64,000 nt of DNA from Caulobacter sp. 602-2 (GTDB taxonomy: Bacteria > Pseudomonadota > Alphaproteobacteria > Caulobacterales > Caulobacteraceae): assembly GCF_011043625.1 (NCBI RefSeq), contig NZ_JAAKGT010000012.1, positions 1 to 64,000 on the forward strand, in the 5' to 3' direction. The notes beneath the pieces were generated by a model. It searched no databases and had not been told where the DNA came from. It saw only the letters and a program-made list of their open reading frames with translations. Each line of letters begins with the position of its first letter. Position 1 is the first letter of the stretch. Shown here piece after piece: positions 16,139 to 27,745 of the stretch. Position numbers and translations under genes: made by a program.

Positions 16139-17688
16139 CGACCTTCCGGACCACCGATCCCGATCCCTTCGACCTGGGTTTCGAGGCCGACGACGAGTTC
16201 GCGCCGGTCGGCGGCGATCCGTGGCGCACGGCGCCCGCCCCGGCGGCGGCGGCCAGCGACCCGTTCGCCGACTTCCCGCCCGCCCGGCCTCGGCCGGAGA
16301 GCCGGCCCGAGCCCGCCCCGGGCCTCGCCAGCCTGGCGTCCAACCCGTTCGCCGACCTGGCCCCGCCGGTCCAGGAGGCGCCGCGCCCGGCGCCCGTGGC
16401 CGCGCCCGAGCCGGCCGCGATGGACTGGGGCGTCTCGGCGCATGACGAGATCCTGCCCGGCGTCGAGGCCGGCGTCGAGGCCGGCGTCGGCGAGGCCAGC
16501 GTGCCGCGCATCGCCATCCACGCCTTCGGCGTCCGCGCCGAGACCCTGGCGGTGATCGAGGCCGCGGCCGCCGATCGCCGGATGAACCGCGCCTCGGTCG
16601 TCACGCGTTCGGGCGGCCTGGAGGCGGCGGTCGACTTCTACCAGAACCAGCCGACCCCCTCGCTGGTGCTGGTCGAGACCATGGACTCGGCCCAGCGCAT
16701 GCTGGCGCTGCTGGATGGCCTGGCCCAAGTCTGCGACCCCGGCACCAAGGTCGTGGTCATCGGCCAGACCAACGACATCGCCCTCTATCGCGAGCTGATG
16801 CGTCGCGGGGTCAGCGAGTACCTGACCCAGCCCAAGAGCCCGCTGCAGGTGATCCGCGCGGTCACCGCGCTCTATTCAGACCCGTCGGCGCCGTTCGTCG
16901 GCCGCCAGGTGGCCTTCGTCGGGGCCAAGGGGGGCGTTGGTTCCTCGACCCTGGCCCACAACTTCGCCTGGTCGATGGCCGAGCGGATGGAGGCGGCCAC
17001 GGTCATCGTCGACCTGGACCTGCCGTTCGGCACCGCCGGCCTCGACTTCAACCAGGATCCGCTGCAAGGCGTGCTCGACGCGCTCAGCCAGCCCGAGCGC
17101 CTGGACCCGGTGCTGATGGACCGGATGATGGTCCGCTGCGGCGACCGCCTGTCGCTGCTGGCCGCCCCGGCCACGCTGGAGCAGGACTACGACATCGGCG
17201 CCGACGCCTACGAGGAAGTGACGCAGAAGATGCGCGGCGCCGCCCCGTTCGTGGTGCTGGACCTGCCGCACAGCTGGGCGCCCTGGACCCGCAAGGTGCT
17301 GGTCGGCAGCGACGACCTGGTCATCGTCGCCACGCCGGACCTGGCCAGCCTGCGCAACGCCAAGAACATCGTCGACCTGGTGCGCCAGGCGCGTCCCAAC
17401 GACATCCCGCCGCGGCTGGTGCTGAACCAGGTCGGCGTGCCGGGGCGTCCGGAGATCCCGGTCAAGGACTTCGGCGAGGCGCTGGGCGTGACGCCGTCGC
17501 TGGTGCTGCCGTTCGATCCCAAGCTGTTCGGCCAGGCCGCCAATAACGGCCAGATGGTCGCCGAGGTGGCCCCCAAGTCGAAGGCGGCCGAGGGCGTCGA
17601 TCACCTGGCGCGGCTGATCAGCCGTCGCGAGGCGCCGGCGGCCGCCAAGTCGGCCTCGATCCTGTCGGGTCTGTTCAAGAAGAAGTAG
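16135..17688 (+). CDS. cpaE: Pilus localisation ATPase CpaE (ParA/MinD-like)
   Basis: A 517-residue protein. Residues 1 to about 120 are a proline/alanine-rich acidic linker. A degenerate receiver-like domain comes next, then a ParA/MinD-type ATPase with the deviant Walker A GAKGGVGSST (263-272), the DLDLPFGTAGLDF switch region and VVLDLPHSW. In C. crescentus CpaE is polar and directs CpaC and pilus assembly to the pole. The linker carries repeated DPFADFPPA-like and NPFADL motifs and a small GVEAGVEAGVGEA repeat. Coupled to cpaD; cpaF follows after 6 bases. Confidence 0.93.
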   Translation: MTTFRTTDPDPFDLGFEADDEFAPVGGDPWRTAPAPAAAASDPFADFPPARPRPESRPEPAPGLASLASNPFADLAPPVQEAPRPAPVAAPEPAAMDWGVSAHDEILPGVEAGVEAGVGEASVPRIAIHAFGVRAETLAVIEAAAADRRMNRASVVTRSGGLEAAVDFYQNQPTPSLVLVETMDSAQRMLALLDGLAQVCDPGTKVVVIGQTNDIALYRELMRRGVSEYLTQPKSPLQVIRAVTALYSDPSAPFVGRQVAFVGAKGGVGSSTLAHNFAWSMAERMEAATVIVDLDLPFGTAGLDFNQDPLQGVLDALSQPERLDPVLMDRMMVRCGDRLSLLAAPATLEQDYDIGADAYEEVTQKMRGAAPFVVLDLPHSWAPWTRKVLVGSDDLVIVATPDLASLRNAKNIVDLVRQARPNDIPPRLVLNQVGVPGRPEIPVKDFGEALGVTPSLVLPFDPKLFGQAANNGQMVAEVAPKSKAAEGVDHLARLISRREAPAAAKSASILSGLFKKK

Positions 17689-17694
17689 GGGCGA

Positions 17695-19191
<1,497 letters not shown>

Positions 19192-19200
19192 GGCGCGGCG

Positions 19201-20178
19201 ATGTTCATCCTGATCGCGGTCCTCGGCTTCATCACCATCGCCGGGCTCGGCTTCGTGCTGACCGGCGGGGGCGAAAGCGCGGGCGCCAAGGCGGCCAAGC
19301 GCGCCCAGGTGATCGTCGGCGGCGGCGAGCGCCAGGCCGCGGCGCGGGCCAAGGTCGCGGCCAACACCCCCGACGCCCGCCGCAAGCAGATCCTCAAGAC
19401 GCTCAAGGAGCAGGACCGCAAGCAGAAGAAGGCGACGCTGACGATCGCCGCCCGCCTGCGGGCCGCAGGTCTCGGCGAAAACGCCAAGATGTTCTGGATC
19501 ATCAGCGGCGGGCTGGGGCTGTTCGTCACCCTGTTTCTGCTGATGCTGCGCCAGATGCCCCTGGTCGCCCTGGGCGCCGGCTTCGCCGCGGGCTTTGGCC
19601 TGCCGCGCTGGGTGATCGGCTTCATGGGCAAGCAGCGCACCAAGAAGTTCATCGACGCCTTCGCCGACGCCATCGACATCATCGTGCGCGGCATCAAGTC
19701 GGGCCTGCCGGTGCACGACTGCCTGAAGATCATCGGCAAGGAGAGCCCCGAGCCCCTGGCCGGCGAGTTCCGCACCCTGACCGAGAACATCGCCATGGGC
19801 ATGCCCCTGGATACGGCGCTGGAGCGGCTCTACGAGCGCATGCCCACCGCCGAGGTGCGGTTCTTCGCGATCGTGCTCAACATCCAGCAGAAGACCGGCG
19901 GCAACCTGGCCGAGGCCCTGGGCAACCTCTCGACCGTGCTGCGCTCGCGCAAGCTGATGGCCGAGAAGATCAAGGCGCTGTCGGCCGAAGCCGTGGCCTC
20001 GGCCTTCATCATCGGCTGCCTGCCGCCCGGCGTGATGATCCTGATCACGGTCATCGCCCCCGAATACATGAGCACCCTGTTCACCGACCTGCGCGGCCGC
20101 CTGATGCTGCTGGCCGCGGCGATCTGGATGAGCATGGGCATCTTCATCATGCGCCGCATGATCAACTTCAAGTTCTAG
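19201..20178 (+). CDS. cpaG: Flp pilus inner-membrane platform protein CpaG (TadB)
   Basis: A 325-residue protein of the GspF/TadB family. It has an N-terminal helix, a basic cytoplasmic linker, two membrane helices near residues 100-140, the T2SSF domain (FIDAFADAIDIIVRGIKSGL, then FFAIVLNIQQKTGGNLAEAL) and two C-terminal helices. With CpaH it forms the platform that couples CpaF to pilin insertion. It starts with ATG 9 bases after cpaF and is 12 bases ahead of cpaH. Confidence 0.93.
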   Translation: MFILIAVLGFITIAGLGFVLTGGGESAGAKAAKRAQVIVGGGERQAAARAKVAANTPDARRKQILKTLKEQDRKQKKATLTIAARLRAAGLGENAKMFWIISGGLGLFVTLFLLMLRQMPLVALGAGFAAGFGLPRWVIGFMGKQRTKKFIDAFADAIDIIVRGIKSGLPVHDCLKIIGKESPEPLAGEFRTLTENIAMGMPLDTALERLYERMPTAEVRFFAIVLNIQQKTGGNLAEALGNLSTVLRSRKLMAEKIKALSAEAVASAFIIGCLPPGVMILITVIAPEYMSTLFTDLRGRLMLLAAAIWMSMGIFIMRRMINFKF

Positions 20179-20190
20179 GGAGGCGCGCGC

Positions 20191-21177
20191 ATGGTCCAGA
20201 TGCTGACCGATCCCTCCAACCTGCTGACCGCCTTCGTGGCGGTGGTGGTGTTCGCCACCATCATCACCCTGGCCGCGCCGGTGATGAACAGCAACGGCCT
20301 GGAAAGCCGCCTGAAGTCGGTGGCCAACCGTCGCGAGGAGCTGCGCCGCCGCTCGCGCGCGGCCATGGCCCAGAAGGGCGCCTCCGGCTCCAGCCTGCGC
20401 CACACCGACGAGGGCCTCTACAAGACCATCGTCGACCGCCTGCAGCTGTCGAAGCTGCTGGAGGACCCGAAGGTCGTCGACAAGCTGGCCCAGGCCGGCT
20501 TCCGCGGTCCCAAGCCGGTGTCGACCTTCTACTTCTTCCGCTTCGTGATGCCGTTCGTCTTCGCCCTGTTCGCGGCGGTCTACCTGTTCGGCATGAACGG
20601 GCTGGGCCTGCAGACGATCCAGAAGGTGGCGATCTGCGTCGGCGCGCTGACCGTCGGCTACTACGCGCCCAACCTCTACATCCAGAACGCCGCCCAGAAG
20701 CGGCGCGAGTCGATCGTCGCGGCCTTTCCCGACGCGCTGGACCTGCTGCTGATCTGCGTCGAGAGCGGCATGTCGATCGAGGCGGCCATCCAGAAGGTCA
20801 GCAACGAGGTCGGCGCCAGCTCGATGGAGCTGGCCGAGGAGCTTTCCCTGCTCACCGCCGAACTGTCCTACCTGCCCGACCGGCGCCTGGCCTATGAGGG
20901 CCTGGCCCGGCGCACCAACCATCCGGGCATCAAGTCGGTGGCCACGGCCATGATCCAGGCCGAGCGCTACGGCACGCCCCTGGGCGCGGCCCTGCGGGTG
21001 ATGGCCAAGGAAAACCGCGAACTGCGCCTGTCGGCCGCCGAGAAGAAGGCGGCCAGCCTGCCGCCGAAGCTGACCGTGCCGATGATCGTGTTCTTCCTGC
21101 CGGTGCTGTTCATCGTCATCCTCGGCCCGGCGATCCTGAAGATCTCCGACACCATGGCCAAGAAGCCGGTCGGCTGA
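20191..21177 (+). CDS. cpaH: Flp pilus inner-membrane platform protein CpaH (TadC)
   Basis: A 328-residue GspF-family membrane protein. A first helix (LLTAFVAVVVFATIITLAAP) and a pair of helices around residues 110-150 are followed by the T2SSF domain, with FPDALDLLLICVESGMSIEA and ALRVMAKENRELRLSAAEKK, and a last helix. It is the final gene of the cpa operon; a hairpin follows. Heterodimeric partner of CpaG. Confidence 0.93.
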   Translation: MVQMLTDPSNLLTAFVAVVVFATIITLAAPVMNSNGLESRLKSVANRREELRRRSRAAMAQKGASGSSLRHTDEGLYKTIVDRLQLSKLLEDPKVVDKLAQAGFRGPKPVSTFYFFRFVMPFVFALFAAVYLFGMNGLGLQTIQKVAICVGALTVGYYAPNLYIQNAAQKRRESIVAAFPDALDLLLICVESGMSIEAAIQKVSNEVGASSMELAEELSLLTAELSYLPDRRLAYEGLARRTNHPGIKSVATAMIQAERYGTPLGAALRVMAKENRELRLSAAEKKAASLPPKLTVPMIVFFLPVLFIVILGPAILKISDTMAKKPVG

Positions 21178-21193
21178 GCCTCCCCGAAAAGGC

Positions 21194-21225
21194 GACCCTC
21201 GCCGGCGCAGGTTCCGGCGAGGGTC
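21194..21225. terminator. Hairpin between cpaH and the halogenase gene
   Basis: The perfect 12-bp arms GACCCTCGCCGG (21194-21205) and CCGGCGAGGGTC (21214-21225) lie between the converging cpaH and halogenase-like genes. There is no T-run on either side, so it may work as a bidirectional Rho-helped or mRNA-protecting stem. Confidence 0.6.
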
Positions 21226-21241
21226 AGTCAGGGGAAGGGGA

Positions 21242-22759
21242 TCAGCCCGCCAGGCGCGGCTCGGGCTCGGCTTTCACGCCGGCCAGGAAGGCGGCGTGGC
21301 CGGGTAGGGACGCCGCCGTGCGCTCGGCGATGCGCGCCAGGTCATCCAGCCAGCCGTCGACCTGGGCGTCGGCGACCACTGCGGTCATCGGGTGGGGCGC
21401 GGCCGGGCTCAGGCCCTGGCCCAGCAGCACCTGCACCCAGCTGCTTTCCTTGAAGAGGTCCTCGTCGCGGCTGAACACCCGGCCGGAGCTGGCGAACAGC
21501 GCCATGCGTTCGGCCAGGCTTTCGGGGACCTCCATCGCCTTGCGGCTGGCCCAGAACGGCGTGTCCTCGCGCTGCGTGGCCTTGTAGTGCAGGACGAGAA
21601 AGTCACGGATGCAGGCGTACTCCTGCTCGGTCTGGCGGTTGAATTCGGCGGCCAGCAGCGGGTCGAAGCCCTGATCGGGAAACAGCGCCAAGAGGCGCGC
21701 CAGGCCCGATTGCACCAGGTGGATGCTGGTCGACTCCAGCGGCTCCATGAAGCCGGAGGCCAGGCCCAGGGCCACGACGTTGCGGTTCCAGCTTTTCTTG
21801 CGGCGGCCGGTGACGAAGGTCAGCAGGCGCGGCTCGGCTAAGGCCTCGCCCTCCAGGTTGTCCATCAGCGTGCGGGCCGCGGCGTCCTTGTCGGTCCAGG
21901 CGCTGGAGAACACGTGGCCGTTGCCGGTGCGGTGCTGCAGGGGGATGCGCCACTGCCAGCCGGCGTCGCGGGCGCAGGCGCGGGTGTAGGGAACCGGCGG
22001 GGCGGGATCGCGGCTGGGAACGGCCCAGGCGCTGTCCATCGGCAGCCACTTGCGCCAGTCCTCGTAGCCGGACTTCAGCGCCTCCTCGATCAGGAGGCCG
22101 CGAAAGCCCGAGCAGTCGATGAAGAGCTCGCCTTCGACCCGCCGCTCGCCCTCCAGGGTCACGGCGCGCAGGAAGCCGGTCTCGCCGTCCTGGTCGACGC
22201 CGACGATGCGGCCCTCGACGCGGCGGACGCCCCGCGCCTCGGCATGGGCGCGCAGGTGGCGGGCGTAGAGGGCGGCGTCGAAATGAAAGGCCCAGGTCAG
22301 GGGCTCGGCGCCGGCCGCGCTGGCGGCGCGTCCGAAGCGTTCGGCGCGGGCGGCCAGGGCGTTGGCCGACCAGGCCCAGAAGTCGTCGCTGGCGGTTCCG
22401 CGCCGGCGGGCGTCCAGCCAGTAGTGGTGGAAGGGCGTGACGCCCAGCGGCCGGCCGACGGGGCCGAAGGCGTGCATGTAGCGATGGCCGGGCGCCAGCC
22501 AGTCGACGAACTCGATGCCCAGCTTGATCGTGCCTTCGGTGGCGCGAAGGAAGGCGTCCTCGTCGAGGCCGATGAAGGCGTTGAAGTTGCGCAGCTGCGG
22601 GATCGAGGCCTCGCCGACCCCCACCGTGCCGATGGCCTCGGACTCCACCAGGCTGATGGCGACCGTGGGCCCCAGGGCGCGCGACAGCATCGCCGCGCTC
22701 ATCCAGCCGGCCGTGCCGCCGCCGACGATGACGATCCTGCCGATGCGGTTTTCCGCCAT
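21242..22759 (-). CDS. Tryptophan halogenase-family flavoprotein
   Basis: A 505-residue FAD-dependent protein of the tryptophan 7-halogenase family (PF04820). The N-terminal dinucleotide motif is [16 protein letters not shown]. It also has [20 protein letters not shown] and the halogenase-type [16 protein letters not shown] chose ATG 22759 ([13 protein letters not shown]). Homologues are common beside TonB receptors for carbohydrates in Caulobacter, where the substrate is not known. It lies downstream of the TonB receptor gene but behind a terminator, so it is expressed weakly by read-through or from its own promoter. Actual halogenation of tryptophan is unproven. Confidence 0.85.
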   Translation of the reverse strand: MAENRIGRIVIVGGGTAGWMSAAMLSRALGPTVAISLVESEAIGTVGVGEASIPQLRNFNAFIGLDEDAFLRATEGTIKLGIEFVDWLAPGHRYMHAFGPVGRPLGVTPFHHYWLDARRRGTASDDFWAWSANALAARAERFGRAASAAGAEPLTWAFHFDAALYARHLRAHAEARGVRRVEGRIVGVDQDGETGFLRAVTLEGERRVEGELFIDCSGFRGLLIEEALKSGYEDWRKWLPMDSAWAVPSRDPAPPVPYTRACARDAGWQWRIPLQHRTGNGHVFSSAWTDKDAAARTLMDNLEGEALAEPRLLTFVTGRRKKSWNRNVVALGLASGFMEPLESTSIHLVQSGLARLLALFPDQGFDPLLAAEFNRQTEQEYACIRDFLVLHYKATQREDTPFWASRKAMEVPESLAERMALFASSGRVFSRDEDLFKESSWVQVLLGQGLSPAAPHPMTAVVADAQVDGWLDDLARIAERTAASLPGHAAFLAGVKAEPEPRLAG

Positions 22760-22790
22760 GGCCTTGCGTCCTTGTCTCCCTACTAAAAGC

Positions 22791-22820
22791 AAAAAGCCCC
22801 GCCGGCGGACCGGCGGGGCT
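22791..22820 (-). terminator. Intrinsic terminator after the TonB receptor gene
   Basis: On the minus strand the stem AGCCCCGCCGG / CCGGCGGGGCT (22795-22805 with 22810-22820) is followed by TTTTT. It is 22 bases past the receptor stop and upstream of the halogenase-like gene. Confidence 0.85.
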
Positions 22821-22842
22821 CTTCGAAGACGTGTTCGGGGCC

Positions 22843-25611
22843 TTAGAACTTGTAGGCGACGCCGAACATGTAGGTGGTGCCGTACTTCTGGTAGTCGATG
22901 GTCCGGCGCTTATCGCCGTTCTCGTAGGTCTTGAACGGCTCGTCGGTGATGTTGTTGGCTTGCAGCATCAGCGACAGGCCCTCGAGGCGGCCTTCGCGGA
23001 ACTCGTAGCCGATCTGGGCGTCGAGCACCGATTCAGCGTCCACCGTACGGTAGATGCGCGAGGCCGACAGGCCGGCCACCTCGCCCAGGAACTTGCCGCG
23101 GTAGCGGTTGCTGATCCGGGCGTTGAAGCCGTTGTTCTCGTAGTAGAACGTGGTGTTGACCACCTTCTTCGACAGGCCGGGCATGTCGATCGGGTCCATG
23201 TTGTCTTCCAGCTTCACTTCGCTGTCGGTCAGCGAGGCGCTGAACTGCAGGCCGAAGTGGCGCAGGGGCTCCCACAGCAGGTCGCCCTGCAGCGAGGTCG
23301 AGAACTCGACGCCGCGGATGAAGCCGCCCTTGCCGTTGTCGGGACCGGTGACCAGGCCGACGGTGGTGCCGAGCGCGGCCTGCTGGGCCGGGGTCAGCAG
23401 GTAGGTGAAGGCCGCGAAGTCCTTGTAGCTCGACGAGTTCGAGTTCACGTAGTTCGACAGCTTCTTGTAGTAGGCGGCCACCGAGACATAGGCCGAGCGG
23501 CCGAAGTACTTCTCCAGCGACAGGTCGACGCCGTCGGCGATGTACGGACGCAGGCGCGGGTTGCCGCCATTGGCGCTGAAGTACGACTGGTTGGGGTTGG
23601 TCGAGGTCAGGTAGGCCGGGTTCTGGTTGAACGACTGGCTGGCGCGCAGTTCGTCCATCCGGGCGCGGGCCAGGGTGCGGGCCAGGCCGACGCGCAGCAG
23701 GGTCTCGTTGCTGAGGTCGAAGGTCAGGTTTAGGCTGGGCAGCACGTAGGTGAACTTGTCGCCGTCGTCGGTCGACATCGGGTTGGCGACGTTGTTGGGA
23801 TCCACGGCCACGCCGGTCGAGAACTGGTCGGTGTAGACCACCTGGACGCCGGCGTTGCCGGTCACCGGGACGCCGCCCACCGTGCTGTCGATGCCGAACT
23901 TGGCGTAGGCCAGGTGAACCTCTTCGCGCACCGACCAGTTGCGGGTCTGCACGGCGGGGTTCTGGTCGGCGATCAGCGTGTAGACGCCGTTCTTCAGCAG
24001 ATACATCGGATCATAGGCCAGCATGCCCTTGATGCCGATCATGTCGAGGCTGACCGTGCCCAGGATCGCCGCGGTCGGGATGGCGCGGCTGGTCGGGGCG
24101 CCGTCGGCGATGCGGCCGCCGAAGGTCAGGAAGCTTTCGTGCACTTCCTTGGACTTCTCACGCAGGCTGCCGTTGTAGGCGAACTCGACGCTGTTGATCG
24201 GGCCCCAGGACAGGTCGCGCTTGGCGGCCAGCTTGATGGCCTTCAGCTCGTCCTCGATTTCCGGGGTGTTGTAGAAGCCGGCCTGGGTCAGGGCCCCGCC
24301 GGCGGCGCCCGCGCCCCACCCTTGCGGGTCGGTCAGCACGATCTGGGCGGCGTTGGTGTAGTCCAGCGTCGAGCTGAACATGGTGCCCGCGCCCGGCGTG
24401 GTGCGGAAGCTCAAGGTGTCGGTCGCGCCGCTGCCGCTGGGGCCGGTGCCCGAATAGGACTCGAAGATCACGTCCTTGCGCTCGGCGTGCGACCACGAGA
24501 GGTCGGCGACCGCCGTCCAGCCGTTGTCGAACGTGTAGGCGGTGTTCCAGCCCAGCGAGGCCAGCTTGGCGTTGCGGGTGTTGAGGTCGTTGCGCATCAC
24601 GCCCTTGACCCCGGTGTAGGTCCCGGCGGTCACGAAGCCGTCGGTGACGGTGTAGCCGGGCTGCAGCGTGGCCGAGCTCCAGTAGAGCGGCAGCTCGATG
24701 CCGCGCAGGATCTGCTTTTCCTTGAAGTCGGAATAGTAGGCGTCGAGCGCGGTGTGGAACTTGTCGTTCGGCTTGTACTCGAGCACGCCGATGACGCCGG
24801 TGCGCTTGAGGTTGTTGGACTGGTTGTAGGGCTTGGCGCCGCCGATCACCAGGTCGTTGGCCGTTCCCGTGGTCGGGTAGCCCCAGGCGTTGAAGCGGCG
24901 GCTCTGGGTGGGCGAGGAGATGTGCGAGGCCGAGATCGCCACGCCCACCGTGTCGTCGGCGAACTGGTCGACGAAGGTGGCGCTGAAGCGGCCGCCCTTG
25001 TCCTTGGCGTCGGGGTTCAGCTTCTTCTCGCCGTTCATCTCGTAGCGGGCGTTGGCCGAGATGACCGTCTTGCCGTAGTCGAGCGGGCGGATGGTGCGCA
25101 GGTCGACCGTGGCGGCCAGGCCCTGGCCGACGACGCCGGCGTCCGGGGTCTTGTAGACCACCACGCCGCTGAGGATTTCCGACGGATACTGGTCGAACTC
25201 GACGCCGCGGTTGTCGCTGGTCGAGACCTGCTCGCGGCCGTTCAGCAGCACGGTGTTGAAGTCGGGACCCAGGCCCCGGACCGAGATCGACTGCGCGCGG
25301 CCGTCCAGGCGCTGGGCGGTCAGGCCCGGCAGGCGGGCCAGCGACTCGGCGATCGAGGTGTCGGGCAGCTTGCCGATGTCTTCGGCCGAGACCGTCTCGA
25401 CGATCGAGCTGGAGGCCTTCTTCAGGGCGATCGAGTTCTCGATCGAGGCCCGGATGCCGGTGACGGTGATTTCCTCGACGGCGTTGTCTTCGGTGGTCTG
25501 GCCGGCGGCCGGGGCCTGGGCGTAGGCCGCTCCGGCGGCCAGCAGCAGCGCCAGGCCGGTGGCGGCCCCGCTCATCAGCGCCGCGCGGCGCGGCTTGAAT
25601 CGGATGTCCAT
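22843..25611 (-). CDS. malA: TonB-dependent maltodextrin receptor (MalA-like)
   Basis: A 922-residue outer-membrane receptor. It has a signal peptide ([20 protein letters not shown] to AQA) and a TonB-box-like EEITVTG (46-52). The plug domain has [20 protein letters not shown] and [17 protein letters not shown] long 22-strand barrel follows, ending in YMFGVAYKF with the terminal aromatic. It is placed in a maltose locus with amylases, a LacI repressor and an MFS carrier, matching the C. crescentus malA locus, so active import of maltose or maltodextrins is inferred. The symbol is by context and family, not by a search. The promoter region is shared with the divergent amylase gene. Confidence 0.85.
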   Translation of the reverse strand: MDIRFKPRRAALMSGAATGLALLLAAGAAYAQAPAAGQTTEDNAVEEITVTGIRASIENSIALKKASSSIVETVSAEDIGKLPDTSIAESLARLPGLTAQRLDGRAQSISVRGLGPDFNTVLLNGREQVSTSDNRGVEFDQYPSEILSGVVVYKTPDAGVVGQGLAATVDLRTIRPLDYGKTVISANARYEMNGEKKLNPDAKDKGGRFSATFVDQFADDTVGVAISASHISSPTQSRRFNAWGYPTTGTANDLVIGGAKPYNQSNNLKRTGVIGVLEYKPNDKFHTALDAYYSDFKEKQILRGIELPLYWSSATLQPGYTVTDGFVTAGTYTGVKGVMRNDLNTRNAKLASLGWNTAYTFDNGWTAVADLSWSHAERKDVIFESYSGTGPSGSGATDTLSFRTTPGAGTMFSSTLDYTNAAQIVLTDPQGWGAGAAGGALTQAGFYNTPEIEDELKAIKLAAKRDLSWGPINSVEFAYNGSLREKSKEVHESFLTFGGRIADGAPTSRAIPTAAILGTVSLDMIGIKGMLAYDPMYLLKNGVYTLIADQNPAVQTRNWSVREEVHLAYAKFGIDSTVGGVPVTGNAGVQVVYTDQFSTGVAVDPNNVANPMSTDDGDKFTYVLPSLNLTFDLSNETLLRVGLARTLARARMDELRASQSFNQNPAYLTSTNPNQSYFSANGGNPRLRPYIADGVDLSLEKYFGRSAYVSVAAYYKKLSNYVNSNSSSYKDFAAFTYLLTPAQQAALGTTVGLVTGPDNGKGGFIRGVEFSTSLQGDLLWEPLRHFGLQFSASLTDSEVKLEDNMDPIDMPGLSKKVVNTTFYYENNGFNARISNRYRGKFLGEVAGLSASRIYRTVDAESVLDAQIGYEFREGRLEGLSLMLQANNITDEPFKTYENGDKRRTIDYQKYGTTYMFGVAYKF

Positions 25612-25915
25612 GTGTTCCCTCCCGCAAGTTGGTCCGCGCGGTTCTCCCGCGCCGTGTTGCGCAAATTACTGCAAACGCATCGAGACTTTTGCAACTGAAA
25701 AATGGACGGATTGTCATGTTCCGCGACGTCAGGGTGCGAGATATCCATGTTTCAAAGGGTTTTTGCGGCTATTTCGCCACAGTGCGACAGGGCGTGGCGG
25801 GCTGATCGCGAGGCGAATGGATTGACAGTCTGCAAACGGCTTTGCAAATCTATGCAAAATTGACCTGGGCGACGCATCGTTCAGGATCGCGACGCTAGGG
25901 ATGGAGGGGCAGGGG
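25612..25915. promoter_or_regulatory. Divergent maltose-locus promoter region with operator-like dyads
   Basis: About 300 bases with no gene. TGCAAA-CGGC-TTTGCA (25831-25846) is a perfect dyad and directly follows TTGACA (25822-25827), a -35-like element for the amylase operon. On the receptor side TTGCGCAA (25657-25664), TGCAAA (25670-25675) and TTTTGCAA (25687-25694) are clustered. LacI-family repressors bind such dyads, and a LacI-type gene lies in the locus. Repression at both promoters with relief by maltose is the likely scheme. Confidence 0.6.
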
Positions 25916-27745
25916 ATGGACACCCGCAATCGGTGGGGGCGGCTGGCGGCCGCGCTCGGCTGCGCCGGCATGACCCTGGCCTCCGCCCCGGCCCTCGCCG
26001 CGCCGGCTTCCGAAGCCTTCCGCGACCGGCCTGCGCAGGACGAGGTGATCTATTTCGTGCTGGCCGACCGCTTCGCCAACGGCGATCCGGGCAATGATCG
26101 CGGCGGCCTGAAAGGCGACCGCCTGGCCACCGGCTACGACCCTGCCGACAAGGGCTTCTTCCACGGCGGCGACTTCAAGGGCCTGGCCGGCAAGCTCGAC
26201 TATGTGCAGGGCTTGGGCGCGACCGCGATCTGGCTGGCGCCGATCTTCGTCAACAAGCCGGTGCAGGGTCCCAAGGGCCAGGAAAGCGCCGCCTATCACG
26301 GCTACTGGATCACCGACTTCACCGACGTCGACCCGCACCTGGGAACCAAGGCGGACTTCAAGGCCCTGGTCGACGCCGCCCATGCGCGGGGGATGAAGGT
26401 CTATCTCGACATCGTCATCAACCACACCGCCGACGTCATCAAGCTGAAGGAATGCGAGGGCCGTCGCTGCGAGTACCGCAGCAAGGCCGACTATCCGGTC
26501 AGCCGTCGCGGCGGCGTCTCGGGGGCGGCGATCAACGCCGGTTTCGCGGGCGACGCCGACGGTTCGGTGGAAAACTTCGCCAGGCTGACGCGGCCGGACT
26601 TCGCCTACACCCCGTACGTTCCGGCGGCCGAGGCCCGGGTCAAGAAGCCCGACTGGCTGAACGACCCGATCTATTATCATAACCGCGGCGAGAGCGATTT
26701 CGTCGGCGAGAGCTCGCTCTACGGCGACTTCGCCGGGCTGGACGATCTCTACACCGAGCACCCGCGCGTGGTGGCCGGCTTCATCGACGTCTATGGCCAG
26801 TGGATCGACGAGTTCGGGATCGACGGCTTCCGCGTCGACACCGCCCGCCACGTCAATCCGCAGTTCTGGCAGGCCTTCGTGCCGGCCATGCGCGAGCGCG
26901 CGGCCAGGCGCGGCATCCCCAACTTCCACATCTTCGCCGAGGTCGCCGATCCCGATCCGGTGGCCCTGGCCCGCTCGACCGTGGTCGACGGCTTTCCGGC
27001 CCCGCTGGACTTCGCCTTCCAGAAGGCCGCCGCCGAGGTCGTCTCCGGCAAGGCCGGCACCGACGCGCTGGCCAAGGTCTATGCCGCCGACGCGCTCTAT
27101 CGCGGCGGCGAGGCGGCCGGCCCGCAGATCCCCACCTTCCTGGGCAACCACGACATGGGCCGCTTCGGCCGCCGGCTGCTGAAGGACAATCCCGACGCCT
27201 CCGACGCCGAGCTCGTCCAGCGCGCGACGCTGGCCCACGCCATGCTGATGTTCCTGCGCGGCGCCCCCACGCTGTATTACGGCGACGAGCAGGGCTTCAC
27301 CGGCGACGGCGACGACAAGGACGCCCGCGAGGACATGTTCGCCAGCCAGGTGGCCGTCTACAACGACAACCGGCTGATCGGCGGCAAGGGCGGCTCGGCC
27401 GACCGCTATGACCCTTCCGCCCCGCTCTATCGCGCCCTTTCCGGCATGGCCAAGGCCCGCGCCGCCGAGCCCGCCCTGCGGTCCGGCCGCCAGGCGGTCC
27501 GCGCCGCCGGCGACAAGCCCGGCCTGCTGGCCGTCTCCCGCCTCTTCCAGGGCCGCGAAGCCCTGGTCCTGTTCAACACCGGCGCGGCGCCGGTGGACGC
27601 CCACGTCGAGGTCGAGACGACCTCGGCCGCCTGGCGCTCGGTGGTCGGGGCCTGCGCCCCGGCCGCCGCCGCGCCCGGCAGCTATCGCGTGACGCTCGCG
27701 CCGCTCGACTACAAGATCTGCGTCTCGGAGGGCGCGCACCAGTGA
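25916..27745 (+). CDS. Periplasmic alpha-amylase family protein (GH13)
   Basis: A 609-residue GH13 hydrolase with a signal peptide (about residues 1-30, ending ALAAP). It degrades maltodextrins in the periplasm. The (beta/alpha)8 motifs are complete: VYLDIVINHTADV, the nucleophile D308 in GFRVDTARH, the acid E342 in FAEV, and D413 in LGNHDMGR. A calcium-type cysteine pair (CEGRRC) follows the first conserved region. The ATG at 25916 has a GGAGGGG site just upstream; another ATG at 25901 would place the site poorly. The stop overlaps the next glucosidase gene as GTGA. Confidence 0.9.
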   Translation: MDTRNRWGRLAAALGCAGMTLASAPALAAPASEAFRDRPAQDEVIYFVLADRFANGDPGNDRGGLKGDRLATGYDPADKGFFHGGDFKGLAGKLDYVQGLGATAIWLAPIFVNKPVQGPKGQESAAYHGYWITDFTDVDPHLGTKADFKALVDAAHARGMKVYLDIVINHTADVIKLKECEGRRCEYRSKADYPVSRRGGVSGAAINAGFAGDADGSVENFARLTRPDFAYTPYVPAAEARVKKPDWLNDPIYYHNRGESDFVGESSLYGDFAGLDDLYTEHPRVVAGFIDVYGQWIDEFGIDGFRVDTARHVNPQFWQAFVPAMRERAARRGIPNFHIFAEVADPDPVALARSTVVDGFPAPLDFAFQKAAAEVVSGKAGTDALAKVYAADALYRGGEAAGPQIPTFLGNHDMGRFGRRLLKDNPDASDAELVQRATLAHAMLMFLRGAPTLYYGDEQGFTGDGDDKDAREDMFASQVAVYNDNRLIGGKGGSADRYDPSAPLYRALSGMAKARAAEPALRSGRQAVRAAGDKPGLLAVSRLFQGREALVLFNTGAAPVDAHVEVETTSAAWRSVVGACAPAAAAPGSYRVTLAPLDYKICVSEGAHQ

